A stretch of 64,000 nucleotides of DNA. It comes from Moheibacter lacus. GTDB taxonomy: Bacteria > Bacteroidota > Bacteroidia > Flavobacteriales > Weeksellaceae. Made by a program: the position numbers and the translations under genes. Below, one piece after another: positions 51,787-61,979 of the stretch. The stretch lies in assembly GCF_014042165.1 (NCBI RefSeq), contig NZ_JACDZE010000001.1:434001-498000 (forward strand), read 5' to 3'. The notes below the pieces were generated by a model. That model saw nothing but the letters and a program-made list of their open reading frames with translations, made no database searches and was not told the DNA's origin. Numbering within the stretch: position 1 is the stretch's first letter; every line of letters starts with the position of its first letter.

Positions 51787-53040
51787 ATGGGATACATCAG
51801 CCGCATATCGGATAAGGAATTACAACGAAAATTAGAATCATCTGGAGCATTGCTTATCAGAGGGACAAAAGCATGTGGCAAAACCGAATCGGCAAAGCAA
51901 TTTTCAAAAAGCATTTTACAGGTAGACAGAGATGAACAGGTAGTGGCACTGATGGACACATCTCCCAAAAGATTATTGTTGGGAGATACGCCTCGTTTGA
52001 TTGACGAATGGCAGGAGCAACCCAAAATATGGAATTACATACGGCATGAAGTGGATGAAAGAAAAAAAACAGGTCAGTTTATCCTGACGGGCTCTGTAAA
52101 TCCAAAGGAAGAAGTAAAACTGCATTCCGGTGCCGGCAGATTTACGGTGATGGACATGCGTACGATGTCATGGCAGGAATTGGATTTCTCTTCAGGTAAA
52201 ATCAGTTTGGCTACCCTTTTTGAAGGCAAAGGAATTGATATTTATGATGAGCCAGTTGATTTAGAATTTATTATTGAGAAAATTGTAACGGGCGGTTTTC
52301 CTACCAACCTTAACAAGACGAGCGGGCAAGCTGCCGACTTGAACCGGGCTTATGTAGAATTGCTTACGGAAGTAGATATGAGTCGAATTTCCGATGTGAA
52401 ACGCGATCCCGTAAAAGTTAGAAACCTGTTACGATCTCTTGCCCGAAATACTTCAACTTTGGTAGACATCACAACGATGGAAAAGGATATCAAACAAACA
52501 GAAAACACGGACATTTCACGCCCGACCCTCTATGATTACCTCGATGCGCTCAACCGATTGATGATTACAGAAGACCAACCCGCATGGAACACACATATCC
52601 GTTCGTCTTCTGCATTGCGAAAATCTCCCAAACGCCATTTTACTGATGTTTCTCTTGCTGTAGCAACGTTGGGTACCACTACGGAATCACTCCTAAACGA
52701 CTTGAATTTTACTGGATTTTTATTTGAATCATTGGTTATACACGAACTCAGGGTGTATGCACAAGCCAACGATGCCAAAGTGTATCATTACAGAGACTCA
52801 AGCAATCTGGAAGTTGATGCAATTGTGCAGAAATACAACGGTGATTGGTGCGCATTTGAAATAAAACTCGGCTCAGGGCAAATAGAAGAAGCTGCGAGAA
52901 ATCTCAATAAATTGGTTGCTATATTGGACAACAAAAAAGTAAATCCACCGAAATCACGAAATATCATTACTGGAACCGGCATCAGCTATACCCGGCAGGA
53001 CGGAATTAACGTTATTTCCCTTGGTTCACTGGGAGCATGA
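51787..53040 (+). CDS. AAA-family ATP-binding protein with DUF4143
   Basis: 417 aa. The N-terminal AAA_14 domain has a Walker A-like loop RGTKACGKTESA, a Walker B-like RLIDEWQ, and a sensor-type GQFILTGS. The C-terminal DUF4143 part includes FLFESLVIHELRVYAQAND, then YHYRDSSNLEVDAIVQ, then WCAFEIKLGSGQIEEAARNL, which has the look of a PD-(D/E)xK nuclease-like core (D...ExK). Such proteins are numerous in Bacteroidota and other genomes, with unknown function; a mobile or defence-related role has been suspected. Codon use looks different from neighbours. It stands alone, between a VWA gene and metG. Confidence 0.85.
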   Translation: MGYISRISDKELQRKLESSGALLIRGTKACGKTESAKQFSKSILQVDRDEQVVALMDTSPKRLLLGDTPRLIDEWQEQPKIWNYIRHEVDERKKTGQFILTGSVNPKEEVKLHSGAGRFTVMDMRTMSWQELDFSSGKISLATLFEGKGIDIYDEPVDLEFIIEKIVTGGFPTNLNKTSGQAADLNRAYVELLTEVDMSRISDVKRDPVKVRNLLRSLARNTSTLVDITTMEKDIKQTENTDISRPTLYDYLDALNRLMITEDQPAWNTHIRSSSALRKSPKRHFTDVSLAVATLGTTTESLLNDLNFTGFLFESLVIHELRVYAQANDAKVYHYRDSSNLEVDAIVQKYNGDWCAFEIKLGSGQIEEAARNLNKLVAILDNKKVNPPKSRNIITGTGISYTRQDGINVISLGSLGA

Positions 53041-53105
53041 GTAGCTGAATCTAAAAACTTTTCCATAGTTCGGAACTTAGGAAATGCTTTATTCTAAAAA
53101 TTAAG

Positions 53106-55142
53106 TTACCCGATATTCACACCATTCAGTGTTTCTTTTTCCGGAACGAGAAACGTCAATTTCCCATCTTCTTTATCGGTCAGCAAAAGCATCCCCTGAC
53201 TTTCGATCCCACGTATTTTCCTCGGCGCCAAATTCACCAAAACAGTTACCTGTTTTCCCACGATTTCTTCCGGTGTGAAACTTTCCGCAATTCCCGAAAC
53301 GATCGTCCGAACATCAATTCCGGTATCTACTTTTAGTTTCAATAATTTATCGGCTTTTTCCACTTTTTCCGCTTCCAATATGGTTCCCACACGCATATCG
53401 ATTTTCATAAAATCATCAAATTGAATCGTTTCTCTTTGTGGTTCTGCGTTTGGATTTGTCATTTGATTTTGGGATTTGCTGTTTGCTAATTTTTGGATTT
53501 GAAAGTCGATGGTTTCGTCTTCTATTTTACTGAATATCAACTCAGAAGGATTCAATTGATGGCCGATTGGAATGATTTCTTCTATTTGTTCCAATTCGTT
53601 CCAATTCATCGGCGAAATGTTCAACATTTTGAATAATTTCTCTGCGGTAAACGGTAAAAAAGGTTCGCCTAACTGCGCCAACATTCCGGCGATTTGTACC
53701 GAAGCATACATAATTCCTTTTACTTCTTCGGGTTTGTCTTGTTTTTTCCAAGGTTCTTGGGATTGCAAAAATTGATTCCCCAAACGCGCCAAATTCATGT
53801 ATTCCATCAGCGCATTTCGGTATTCGAATTTTTCTAAATATTGCCCAATTTTCTTTGCAAAGTCTTTTAATTGCTTTAATTCTTCAAATTCAACCTTTTT
53901 TTCAGGCACAATACCATCATAATATTTATGCGTCAAAACCATCACACGGTTGATGAAATTCCCCAGAATTCCCACTAATTCCGAATTGTTTTTGGTTTGA
54001 AAATCTTTCCAGGTAAAATTATTGTCTTTGTTTTCCGGTAAATTCGCCGTCAACACATACCGTAAAACGTCTTCTTGACCTGGAAATTCGTCCAAATATT
54101 CGTGTCCCCAAACCGCCCAATTCCGTGAAGTGGAAATCTTATCATCCTCCAAATTCATAAATTCGTTGGCCGGAACATTTTCCGGTAAAATGTAATCACC
54201 GTGCGCTTTTAACATCGATGGAAAAATGATACAATGAAAAACAATGTTGTCTTTCCCTATGAAATGAATCAGTTTCGTGTTGGGATTTTGCCAATAATCT
54301 TTCCAATCTTTTCCATTGGCTTCCGCCCATTCGATGGTCGAAGTGATGTACCCAATCGGCGCATCAAACCAAACATAGAGTACTTTCCCTTCAGCATCTG
54401 GCAACGGAACTTTCACACCCCAATTCAAATCACGCGTCATCGCTCTTGGTTTTAATCCATCGTCCACCCAAGATTTAACTTGCCCGTAAACATTTGATTT
54501 CCAGTCGTTTTTATGTCCTTCAAGAATCCATTCTTTTAGAAAATCTTCGTATTCGTTTAGCGGCAAATACCAGTTTTTTGTATCTTTTAAAATCGGAGAA
54601 TTTCCACTCAACGATGATTTTGGATGGATCAATTCAGTCGGACTTAAGGTAGAACCGCAATTCTCACATTGGTCGCCATACGCATTTGGATTTCCACATT
54701 TCGGGCATTCGCCAACGATATAGCGATCCGCCAAAAATTCTTTGGCTTCTTCGTCGTAGAATTGCTCCGAAACCTCTTCGATAAATTTCCCATTGTTGTA
54801 CAAATTCAAAAAGAAATCGGAAGAAACTTCGTGGTGTTTGGGATTGGAAGTTCGCGAATAATGATCAAATGAAACGCCAAATCTTTGCATCGTTTCCTTG
54901 ATTTGTTCGTGGTATTTGTCCACGATGGCTTGTGGAGTCGTGTTCTCTTTTCTCGCACGAATCGTAATCGGAATTCCGTGTTCGTCCGAACCGCCTATAA
55001 ACGCTACATCCATTCCTTTTCGGCGCAAATAACGCGCATAAATATCGGCCGGAATGTAAACGCCTGCCAAATGTCCGATGTGGATCGGGCCATTGGCATA
55101 AGGAAGTGCTGCAGTAAGGGTATAGCGATTTGGATTGCTCAT
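53106..55142 (-). CDS. metG: methionine-tRNA ligase
   Basis: 678 aa. Charges tRNA-Met. The HIGH motif is PIHIGHLAG near the N-terminus. A zinc knuckle [18 protein letters not shown] is visible, and the KMSKS-type loop is DKISTSRNW. The C-terminal ~110 residues form the EMAP/Trbp111-like tRNA-binding domain ([20 protein letters not shown] and later [20 protein letters not shown]). Length and layout match the long bacterial MetG. A -7 box (TATCTTTG) lies 20 nt upstream. Confidence 0.97.
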   Translation of the reverse strand: MSNPNRYTLTAALPYANGPIHIGHLAGVYIPADIYARYLRRKGMDVAFIGGSDEHGIPITIRARKENTTPQAIVDKYHEQIKETMQRFGVSFDHYSRTSNPKHHEVSSDFFLNLYNNGKFIEEVSEQFYDEEAKEFLADRYIVGECPKCGNPNAYGDQCENCGSTLSPTELIHPKSSLSGNSPILKDTKNWYLPLNEYEDFLKEWILEGHKNDWKSNVYGQVKSWVDDGLKPRAMTRDLNWGVKVPLPDAEGKVLYVWFDAPIGYITSTIEWAEANGKDWKDYWQNPNTKLIHFIGKDNIVFHCIIFPSMLKAHGDYILPENVPANEFMNLEDDKISTSRNWAVWGHEYLDEFPGQEDVLRYVLTANLPENKDNNFTWKDFQTKNNSELVGILGNFINRVMVLTHKYYDGIVPEKKVEFEELKQLKDFAKKIGQYLEKFEYRNALMEYMNLARLGNQFLQSQEPWKKQDKPEEVKGIMYASVQIAGMLAQLGEPFLPFTAEKLFKMLNISPMNWNELEQIEEIIPIGHQLNPSELIFSKIEDETIDFQIQKLANSKSQNQMTNPNAEPQRETIQFDDFMKIDMRVGTILEAEKVEKADKLLKLKVDTGIDVRTIVSGIAESFTPEEIVGKQVTVLVNLAPRKIRGIESQGMLLLTDKEDGKLTFLVPEKETLNGVNIG

Positions 55143-55162
55143 CAGAATTCAATTTTGGATTG

Positions 55163-55170
55163 CAAAGATA
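55163..55170 (-). promoter_or_regulatory. -7 promoter element of metG
   Basis: TATCTTTG on the minus strand, 20 nt before the metG start. Confidence 0.6.
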
Positions 55171-55223
55171 ATGCTTAGAAGTTAGAAATTAGAACGTAAA
55201 ATGTTTGATTCCTGTAGATCAAA

Positions 55224-55676
55224 TTAAAACTCAATACTTATATTCAGCCATTCGCCGTCAAATTTGGCATTGTATTTTTTGTAGAATTCGATTGCGGGTT
55301 CGTTCCAATCCAAAACCTGCCACATCATTCCCGAGAAACCGTTTTCTTTTCCGAATTCAATTGTTTTATCCAAAAGCATTTTCCCTAAACCTTTTCCACG
55401 AGCAGATTCCGTTACGATTAAATCTTCCAAGTACAAACGTCTTCCTTTCCAAGTTGAATAACGAATATAGAACAAAGACATTCCCACGATTTTCTCGTCC
55501 AACTCTGTCACAAAGGCTTCCCAAACCGGATTTTTTCCAAATCCGCAATCGATGAATTCTTCCATAGAAACAGTAACTTCATCGGGTGCTTTTTCATAAA
55601 CCGCCAACTCCCTGATGAGTTCCATCAATTGCCCGCAATCTTCCTTTAATGCTTTCCGAATTCTAAAATTTTCCAT
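55224..55676 (-). CDS. GNAT family N-acetyltransferase (spermidine/diamine acetyltransferase-like)
   Basis: 150 aa. The acetyl-CoA signature is visible as ESARGKGLGKMLLDKTIEFG, preceded by RLYLEDLIVTE, and the C-terminal part is WQVLDWNEPAIEFYKKYNA. This pattern is close to the SSAT/thialysine acetyltransferase branch, which acetylates polyamines or lysine analogues; the substrate is not proved. It starts 3 nt after the stop of the GT39 gene, so both are one transcript. Confidence 0.87.
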   Translation of the reverse strand: MENFRIRKALKEDCGQLMELIRELAVYEKAPDEVTVSMEEFIDCGFGKNPVWEAFVTELDEKIVGMSLFYIRYSTWKGRRLYLEDLIVTESARGKGLGKMLLDKTIEFGKENGFSGMMWQVLDWNEPAIEFYKKYNAKFDGEWLNISIEF

Positions 55677-55679
55677 CTC

Positions 55680-57290
55680 TTATTTTCTAACTTTAAACAT
55701 CAACATCCTTTTTCGGTCTACATGGTTTTTGGCTCCCGATTTTTCTTCGTTATCATCAAACTTCTGATAAAATTGCGCCGAATAACCCCTTTTTTTTAAT
55801 TGTTTTTGGATTTCTTCCACCGACTCGTTGTCCTGCGAAATCAGAAAAAATTCAGCTTCTTTTGGAAAGGTTTCGGGTTTATCAGGATAAATTTCCGGTA
55901 TTTTTTCACCGTATTTGAACCAAATTTCAGGCGAATATGCATCATACCCGTATAATTTCAATCCGGACTTTTCGATTCTTTCTTTTGCCGTCAAAATTGA
56001 ATTGTAATTTTCATTGCTATAAAAAATTTGATCGATCACCGGAATTCCCAAAAGCATTGCAGATGCGACAAAAAACACCGTTCCCAGAAACGCATTTTTT
56101 AAATTGAAGGATTGAAAAATTGATTTCAATAAATAAATTCCAATTAAAATTCCGGCAACAGAAAAAGCGATCGAATAAACGCCAATTTCTACTTTTAAAA
56201 TCAAGAATAAAATCACCGGAACCAAAAACGAAACGACACCGATTAATCCAAATGAAAATTTCACCAAAATCTTTTCCCATTTTTTCCAATCCTGGTTTTG
56301 CATCAAATAATGAAGATAAAATCCGGTCGTGGCCGCCAAAGGAATCATCAAGGGAAACAAATACCTTTCTTTTTTAGATGGAATCAAACTCAACAACACC
56401 AAACATATCACCGTCCACCAAAAGAAAAAAGCATAGGATTTCGGGAATTCAACTTTCTTTTTTACATAAGGAAATGCCAAAGCCACCACCGCAAAAATCG
56501 CCCAAACACCCATCTGAATCGGGAAACTTAAATAACGCGCCGGCGATCGCACATTTCGGTTCGTGCGGGCCGTGGACTCTACTTCCAAAGTTTGGAGCAG
56601 AGTTTCTTGGTCAAAAAGATAAATATAGCCGTACCAGGAAAATCCTATGAAAACGGTCAAAATCCCCATCCAAATCCAACCCATCCATTTGATTTTTGGA
56701 AATCCGTATGCAATCCAATATGCGAGGAAAAATGGTGCTCCGATGACGTAAAATCCTGTTGGTCCTTTGCATAAAATGGACAATCCGAGGAAAATTCCGG
56801 CCAATGAAAAATGCAGAAAATTTTTCTGTTCTGATTTAAAAGTTTGATAGAAATAATAAATCCCGATGAAGGTAAAACTATAACAAAAAACGTCCCAAGT
56901 CGCTCGTTTTCCGACAAATAAAACGAGATAAGTCGTCACCAAAACCAATCCGGCGGTCAAAGCCAACTTTCTATTTTCCGTTTCCTTTTTTAAGAATTCA
57001 TAGAAAACTAAAATCAAAACCACACAAGAAAGTGCCGCCGGAAAACGCAATGCCCAGATGGAATTCGTCCCAAAAATTTCGGCCATTCCAGCGCTAAACC
57101 AAGTCGGAAGCGGTGGTTTTTGGTAGCGGGGTTCACCATTCATCGTCGTAAAAAGCCAGTTTCCATCATCCACCATTTCGCGTGCAGTTACGAAATTTCT
57201 TGCTTCCATAATGTCCACAAAAAGATAATTCAAATGCAAAAGAAACAATGCCAAACTAAGGAACAGCAGAAGTTGATAGGAAATGCGCAT
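55680..57290 (-). CDS. glycosyltransferase family 39 (ArnT/PMT-like) membrane protein
   Basis: 536 aa with about twelve membrane helices. The first periplasmic loop carries EARNFVTAREMVDDGNWLFT and RYQKPPLPTWF, the acidic/aromatic signature of the PMT/ArnT fold. Such enzymes move a sugar from a polyprenyl-phosphate donor to lipid A, protein or glycan on the periplasmic side. A C-terminal soluble part (about 440-536) follows. The ATG at 57290 is preferred to an upstream TTG. It lies directly upstream of the GNAT gene. Acceptor unknown. Confidence 0.87.
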   Translation of the reverse strand: MRISYQLLLFLSLALFLLHLNYLFVDIMEARNFVTAREMVDDGNWLFTTMNGEPRYQKPPLPTWFSAGMAEIFGTNSIWALRFPAALSCVVLILVFYEFLKKETENRKLALTAGLVLVTTYLVLFVGKRATWDVFCYSFTFIGIYYFYQTFKSEQKNFLHFSLAGIFLGLSILCKGPTGFYVIGAPFFLAYWIAYGFPKIKWMGWIWMGILTVFIGFSWYGYIYLFDQETLLQTLEVESTARTNRNVRSPARYLSFPIQMGVWAIFAVVALAFPYVKKKVEFPKSYAFFFWWTVICLVLLSLIPSKKERYLFPLMIPLAATTGFYLHYLMQNQDWKKWEKILVKFSFGLIGVVSFLVPVILFLILKVEIGVYSIAFSVAGILIGIYLLKSIFQSFNLKNAFLGTVFFVASAMLLGIPVIDQIFYSNENYNSILTAKERIEKSGLKLYGYDAYSPEIWFKYGEKIPEIYPDKPETFPKEAEFFLISQDNESVEEIQKQLKKRGYSAQFYQKFDDNEEKSGAKNHVDRKRMLMFKVRK

Positions 57291-57350
57291 AGAAAAATTT
57301 AGATTCAAATATAAGGATTCATAAACTTGAAATTATTGTAATTTTAGAAA

Positions 57351-57464
57351 ATGAATGAAACAGTTGAAAAAACGATTTTCAATACAGTTGATGGATTTCA
57401 ATGGATATTATTTGGAATGCTCCTGGTTTGTTTGCTTTACATTTTGATCCGAAAGAAAAAATAA
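57351..57464 (+). CDS. predicted 37-aa single-span membrane protein
   Basis: ATG to TAA encodes a short polar N-terminus (MNETVEKTIFNTVDGF), one hydrophobic segment (WILFGMLLVCLLYILI) and a positive tail (RKKK), the layout of a small membrane protein. A variant -7 box (TAATTTTA, 57339-57346) ends 4 nt before the ATG. It lies in a gap between divergent GT39 and convergent AEC genes. No homologue is known to me; it could be chance, but the combination is suggestive. Confidence 0.45.
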   Translation: MNETVEKTIFNTVDGFQWILFGMLLVCLLYILIRKKK

Positions 57465-57469
57465 TTCGC

Positions 57470-58381
57470 CTAAATCAACTGTAATACCCAATACCAAATC
57501 GCCAAAGTCAGAAATGAAATCGGAATCCCAATTCCAACCATCATCGCACTCAATTTGGGTTTCAATCCATAAGAAATTGCCACAATCGAAGCCGTGATCA
57601 TCGGTGCCATGGCCGCTTCCATTACCGAAACTTCAAAAGCCAAACCGGATTGATCAAATCCGAATTTATACAGACTGAAAATCATCAACGGCCAAAGTAT
57701 GAGTTGATAACCCAACCCTAAAATCAAAAATTTCCAATGTTTGCTACGTTTGTCAACTTTTAATTGATAACCAACGGAAACCAATGCCAGTGGCGTGACC
57801 GTTAAAGACAATTTCTCAAAAACCACATCAATAGTTTCTGGAAATTGGAATTGAAATAAAGTAAATAAAATTCCGATGCAAAAAGCGATAAATGGTGGGA
57901 AACGGAGAATGCGATTGGAAATTTGACCTAAATTGGTTTTCCCTCTCGAATAAGTCGCTGCAGTTAATATACCGACTGTAGAAAGGACCATAAAAGTTCC
58001 CGGCAAATCAACTAAAACCAAGGTTTTTAGTCCTTCTTGTCCATAAAGTGCTTCGATGACCGGAATTCCAACGAATGAAGTATTGCCCAGTCCGCCTGTT
58101 AAAATCAAACAACCGATTAAACTTTTGGACCACTTAAATATTTTTCCTAAGCTGATAAAAAGTAAGGCTGAAAAAAGAAAACCAAGCCAAGCAACCCCAA
58201 TTGGAAAAAGAAGTTGGGTGGATATTTCGATTTTCGGCAGATAAAAAAGCGCCATTGCCGGAAGTGAAATGTAAATCACAAATTGATTCAAAACCAAAGG
58301 CGTTTCTTTTGGGAAAACTTTTATTGATCTGAATAAAATCCCCAAAAACAAACACAGAAAAAGTAAGATGATGCTGGACAC
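57470..58381 (-). CDS. AEC family transporter (auxin efflux carrier-like)
   Basis: 303 aa with about ten membrane helices. The N-terminus resembles AEC carriers (LNQFVIYISLPAMALFYLPK), with the LTGGLGNTSFVGIPVIEALYG segment around the crossed broken helix and a C-terminal repeat including VMEAAMAPMITASIVAISYG. Bacterial AEC proteins move organic acids such as malonate or malate. Its stop is 6 nt from the end of the 37-aa ORF. Transport specificity is unknown. Confidence 0.88.
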   Translation of the reverse strand: MSSIILLFLCLFLGILFRSIKVFPKETPLVLNQFVIYISLPAMALFYLPKIEISTQLLFPIGVAWLGFLFSALLFISLGKIFKWSKSLIGCLILTGGLGNTSFVGIPVIEALYGQEGLKTLVLVDLPGTFMVLSTVGILTAATYSRGKTNLGQISNRILRFPPFIAFCIGILFTLFQFQFPETIDVVFEKLSLTVTPLALVSVGYQLKVDKRSKHWKFLILGLGYQLILWPLMIFSLYKFGFDQSGLAFEVSVMEAAMAPMITASIVAISYGLKPKLSAMMVGIGIPISFLTLAIWYWVLQLI

Positions 58382-58457
58382 ACTGCAAAATTATGGCATC
58401 GAATCGAGAAATTTTATGATATCCAATAGTTTTTCTTCATCCTATCATTGCTTATCG

Positions 58458-58465
58458 TACCTTTG
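58458..58465 (+). promoter_or_regulatory. -7 promoter element of der
   Basis: TACCTTTG, 57 nt before the ATG at 58523. Confidence 0.55.
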
Positions 58466-58522
58466 CAAAAAATTTGGGCTCAGAGAGATACCCATTAATA
58501 AATCCTTTATTAAACAATTTTT

Positions 58523-59830
58523 ATGGCAAACATCGTTGCAATCGTCGGCCGACCAAACGTCGGGAAATCCACACTTTTTAATCGTTTAGTTCAAAAACGC
58601 CAAGCCATTGTCGATGACGTTTCAGGTGTAACACGTGACCGTCATTACGGAAAAACCGACTGGAATGGAAGCGATTTCACCGTTATCGATACCGGCGGAT
58701 ACATCGTTGGCTCTGAAGATACCTTTGAAACCGAAATCCGCAAACAAGTCGAATTGGCCATCGACGAATCCAACGTGATTCTTTTTATGGTCGACAACCA
58801 AGTCGGCCTCACCGATATGGACAAAGAAGTTGCACAATTGCTCCGAAAAAGCCAAAAGCCGGTTTTATTGGTTGTGAACAAAGTGGATTCCAACAAAAAT
58901 TTGGATGATACTTACGAATTCTACAACCTTGGTTTTGAGGAATTCTACACCGTTTCTTCCATGACAGGAAGCGGAACCGGAGAATTGCTCGACGAAGTCG
59001 TCAAACATTTTGACGATACGGAATTTGAAGATCCATTTGAAGGTTTGCCAAGAGTTGCGATCGTAGGTCGCCCAAATGCCGGAAAATCGACTTTAACAAA
59101 CGCACTTCTCGGTGAAGAACGAAACATCGTTACCGATATCGCCGGAACGACACGGGATTCCATCGAAACGCTTTACAATAAATTTGGACACGAATTCGTG
59201 TTGATCGATACCGCCGGAATGCGGAAAAAAGGAAAAGTAAGCGAGGATTTGGAGTTTTATTCGGTGATGCGTGCCGTTCGTGCCGTAGAAGAATGCGATG
59301 TTTGTGTGCTGATGGTGGATGCGACGCGCGGAATCGAAGCACAAGATTTAAACATTTTATTTCTCGCGGAGCGAAATCGAAAAGGTGTGATGATTCTCGT
59401 TAACAAATGGGATTTGGTAGAAAAAGAAACCAATACCATAAAAGAATACGAAGCCGAAATCAAAAAGAAAATCGCTCCTTTTACAGATGTTCCGATTCTT
59501 TTTATTTCTGCGCTGACCAAACAACGCGTCCATAAAACGGTAGAAACGATCATGCAAGTGACAGAAAACCGAAGCCGAAGAATCAAAACCAGTAAATTGA
59601 ACGAGTTGATGTTGCCCATCATCGAAATCACGCCACCACCGGCAATCAAAGGAAAATACATCAAAATCAAATACGTCACCCAATTGCCGACCAAAACCCC
59701 GCAATTTGCGTTTTTTGCCAATCTGCCACAATACGTAAAAGAACCCTATAAACGATTTATTGAGAATCAATTGCGCAAGAATTTTGATTTTACGGGTGTG
59801 CCGATAGATATATATTTCAGACAAAAGTAA
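58523..59830 (+). CDS. der: ribosome biogenesis GTPase Der (EngA)
   Basis: 435 aa with two tandem G domains. G1 motifs are [12 protein letters not shown] (first) and [12 protein letters not shown] (second); the G3 motifs are DTGG and DTAG; NKVD and NKWD are the G4 motifs. A C-terminal KH-like domain includes [20 protein letters not shown]. Der is essential for 50S subunit assembly. Length is normal. Transcribed from its own promoter. Confidence 0.97.
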   Translation: MANIVAIVGRPNVGKSTLFNRLVQKRQAIVDDVSGVTRDRHYGKTDWNGSDFTVIDTGGYIVGSEDTFETEIRKQVELAIDESNVILFMVDNQVGLTDMDKEVAQLLRKSQKPVLLVVNKVDSNKNLDDTYEFYNLGFEEFYTVSSMTGSGTGELLDEVVKHFDDTEFEDPFEGLPRVAIVGRPNAGKSTLTNALLGEERNIVTDIAGTTRDSIETLYNKFGHEFVLIDTAGMRKKGKVSEDLEFYSVMRAVRAVEECDVCVLMVDATRGIEAQDLNILFLAERNRKGVMILVNKWDLVEKETNTIKEYEAEIKKKIAPFTDVPILFISALTKQRVHKTVETIMQVTENRSRRIKTSKLNELMLPIIEITPPPAIKGKYIKIKYVTQLPTKTPQFAFFANLPQYVKEPYKRFIENQLRKNFDFTGVPIDIYFRQK

Positions 59831-59880
59831 TTGAATTTCTACGCAATGCGAATAGCGCTTTTCGCCATTCGAAATTAAAA

Positions 59881-61272
59881 ATGGAATACAAAGTTTTAAC
59901 CGATCAAGACATTCAGTTTTTCCAAAATTTAATTGGAAAAGAAAATGTATTGCTTTTAGATTTGGAGAAATATTCGGCTGATGCAACTGAAAATCTAGAA
60001 TTCTATCCAGATGTTGTATTGAAACCCAATTCTGTTGAAGAAATTTCCAAAATCGTAGCATTTTGCAATGAAAATCTTTTGCCCATCACGCCTCGTGGAG
60101 CGGGAACCGGATTGGCTGGAGGCGCATTGCCGATCAAAGGCGGTGTGGTTTTATCGGTTGAGAATTTGAATCAAATCATCCAAATCGACGAGAAAAATTT
60201 TCAAGTAATAGTTGAAGCCGGCGTGATCAATTATGTTCTTCAAGAAGCGCTTTCCGAGAAAAATTTATTTTTCCCACCAGATCCAAGCAGTTGGCAAAGT
60301 TCGTTGATCGGTGGAAATATTTCAACCAATGCCGGTGGCCCAAAAGCGGTAAAATATGGCGTAACTTCCAACTATGTTTTGAATTTGGAAGTGGTTTTGC
60401 CTAACGGCGAAATCATTTGGACGGGCGCAAACACACTAAAAAACAGCACAGGACTAAATCTGACGCAACTCTTTGTTGGAAGTGAAGGAACGCTCGGCAT
60501 TATCACAAAAGCCGTTCTGAAAGTCATTCCAAAACCTGAAAAAGACATTTCGATTTTGGTGCCGTTTTATGATTTGGAAGAAGCTTGTGAAGCCGTTTCA
60601 GCGATTTTTCATGCCGGTGTAAACCCTTCTGCATTGGAATTTTTGGAACAACGCGCGATCGATGCGGCAACCGAATTTTTATTTGCCGACGCTAATTCTT
60701 CGTTTGAAAAAAATTCTGAAATCCAAGCGCATTTGTTGATTGCTCTGGACGAAAAAATCGAAATTGACCTTCAAAAATTAGTTGAAGTGGTTTCAAAATT
60801 TCACATCGGAGAAATTCTTTTTGCCGAAAATGAAACCGAAAAAGCAAGAATTTGGCTCATCAGAAGACGTGTCGCCGAAATTGTTAAAATCAACGGTTAT
60901 ACGATTGAAGAAGACACGGTTGTGCCAAGAGCGAATTTGGGGAAATTGGTTAAAAAAATTCATCAAATGGCCGATGAAAATGATTTTAAAGTTGTTTGTT
61001 ACGGACATGCAGGCGATGGAAATTTGCACATCAGAATCAATCATCCGGAATTTAAAAATTCTTACAATGTTCCTGAAATTCAATTGATTCTAGCTCAATT
61101 ATTTCAAATCGTAAAAAATTTAGGTGGGACGATTTCCGGCGAACATGGCATCGGACTGATTCAAAAACCATTTTTACCGATTGTATTTTCAAAAGCCAAT
61201 TTGGAACTGCAAAAAACCATTAAAAAAACCATCGATCCGAGAAATATTATGAATCCGGGAAAGATTTATTAA
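59881..61272 (+). CDS. FAD-binding oxidoreductase, GlcD-like (glycolate/D-lactate dehydrogenase family)
   Basis: 463 aa. The FAD-binding PCMH-type domain has ITPRGAGTGLAGGALPIKGG and NAGGPKAVKYG, with ALEFLEQRAID and then CYGHAGDGNLHIRI in the C-terminal FAD-oxidase domain, and GTISGEHGIGLIQK near the end. The family oxidises 2-hydroxy acids such as glycolate or D-lactate. GlcE and GlcF subunits are absent here, so it may be a single-chain D-2-hydroxyacid dehydrogenase. It starts 50 nt after der. Confidence 0.9.
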   Translation: MEYKVLTDQDIQFFQNLIGKENVLLLDLEKYSADATENLEFYPDVVLKPNSVEEISKIVAFCNENLLPITPRGAGTGLAGGALPIKGGVVLSVENLNQIIQIDEKNFQVIVEAGVINYVLQEALSEKNLFFPPDPSSWQSSLIGGNISTNAGGPKAVKYGVTSNYVLNLEVVLPNGEIIWTGANTLKNSTGLNLTQLFVGSEGTLGIITKAVLKVIPKPEKDISILVPFYDLEEACEAVSAIFHAGVNPSALEFLEQRAIDAATEFLFADANSSFEKNSEIQAHLLIALDEKIEIDLQKLVEVVSKFHIGEILFAENETEKARIWLIRRRVAEIVKINGYTIEEDTVVPRANLGKLVKKIHQMADENDFKVVCYGHAGDGNLHIRINHPEFKNSYNVPEIQLILAQLFQIVKNLGGTISGEHGIGLIQKPFLPIVFSKANLELQKTIKKTIDPRNIMNPGKIY

Positions 61273-61400
61273 TTCCGACCTATCAACCCAAGATTTTTCT
61301 TCCCCGACCCTAAAGGGTGGAAAAATTTTCTCCCATCACCCATCTTCCATCCTCTTCCTTCCATCCAAATTCCTTAATTTTACATTCAAAATCAATAGAC

Positions 61401-61979
61401 GTGCATTTCTTTTTCAATTTCAACGAGGAGATTCCCGAAGAATTTTATTCGGAAGAAAATCACCAGCCTTATGACCAATGTTCCGTTTGTGGAAACGGTT
61501 TTGGAGATGGTCATTATTTTATCGAGAAAGCATTTCAAAAAACACACGATCAATCCAATTTTGAAACGACTTTTGAATATGCCATCTGTGAGAATTGTAA
61601 AACTGATATGATGAAAAGCATTTCAAAAGAATCGATGCAAAACATTCAAGAGTTTGCGATGGGTCTGGGTGGAATGCCGAAAATGGAAAATGCGAATGAA
61701 ACAGAAATTGATTTGAATTATTTAATGAATCATTGCATTGCAAGCGGAAAATCAAAAGAAGAATTGAACGAATACCATTTGGTTGGGATATTTAGAAATG
61801 GGAAATTGGTGCAATTGCCTATGCTATACGGCGAAAGTTTCATCGAAGAATATTCTGAATTATTATCCGAAGAAACCAAAGGTTTTTTTGATGATTTCTT
61901 TAATAATATTACCGTTCTACCACCGACATTGGCCAAAATCCTCGAAGACGAAAAACCTCGGCGACCGGTGTTGATTTAA
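61401..61979 (+). CDS. conserved protein with two CxxC motifs (GTG start)
   Basis: 192 aa. I recognise it as a typical flavobacterial hypothetical, not a named family. It has CSVCGNGFGDGHYF and CENCKTDMM, two CxxC pairs that could hold one zinc, then a helical region ending PRRPVLI. The chosen start is GTG at 61401, preceded by a variant -7 box (TAATTTTA, 61375-61382). The ATG at 61317 would place low-complexity, non-conserved residues before it and lies upstream of that box. Its end overlaps the convergent DUF5995 gene by 4 nt. Confidence 0.72.
   Translation: MHFFFNFNEEIPEEFYSEENHQPYDQCSVCGNGFGDGHYFIEKAFQKTHDQSNFETTFEYAICENCKTDMMKSISKESMQNIQEFAMGLGGMPKMENANETEIDLNYLMNHCIASGKSKEELNEYHLVGIFRNGKLVQLPMLYGESFIEEYSELLSEETKGFFDDFFNNITVLPPTLAKILEDEKPRRPVLI

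Noticed and set aside
51787-53040. DUF4143 ATPase as part of a multi-gene defence island
   Set aside because: It is flanked by a VWA lipoprotein gene and metG, with no nuclease, helicase or other defence gene nearby.
61273-61330. Terminator after the GlcD-like gene
   Set aside because: The only hairpin (ACCCTAAAGGGT) is short and has no T run in the right place.
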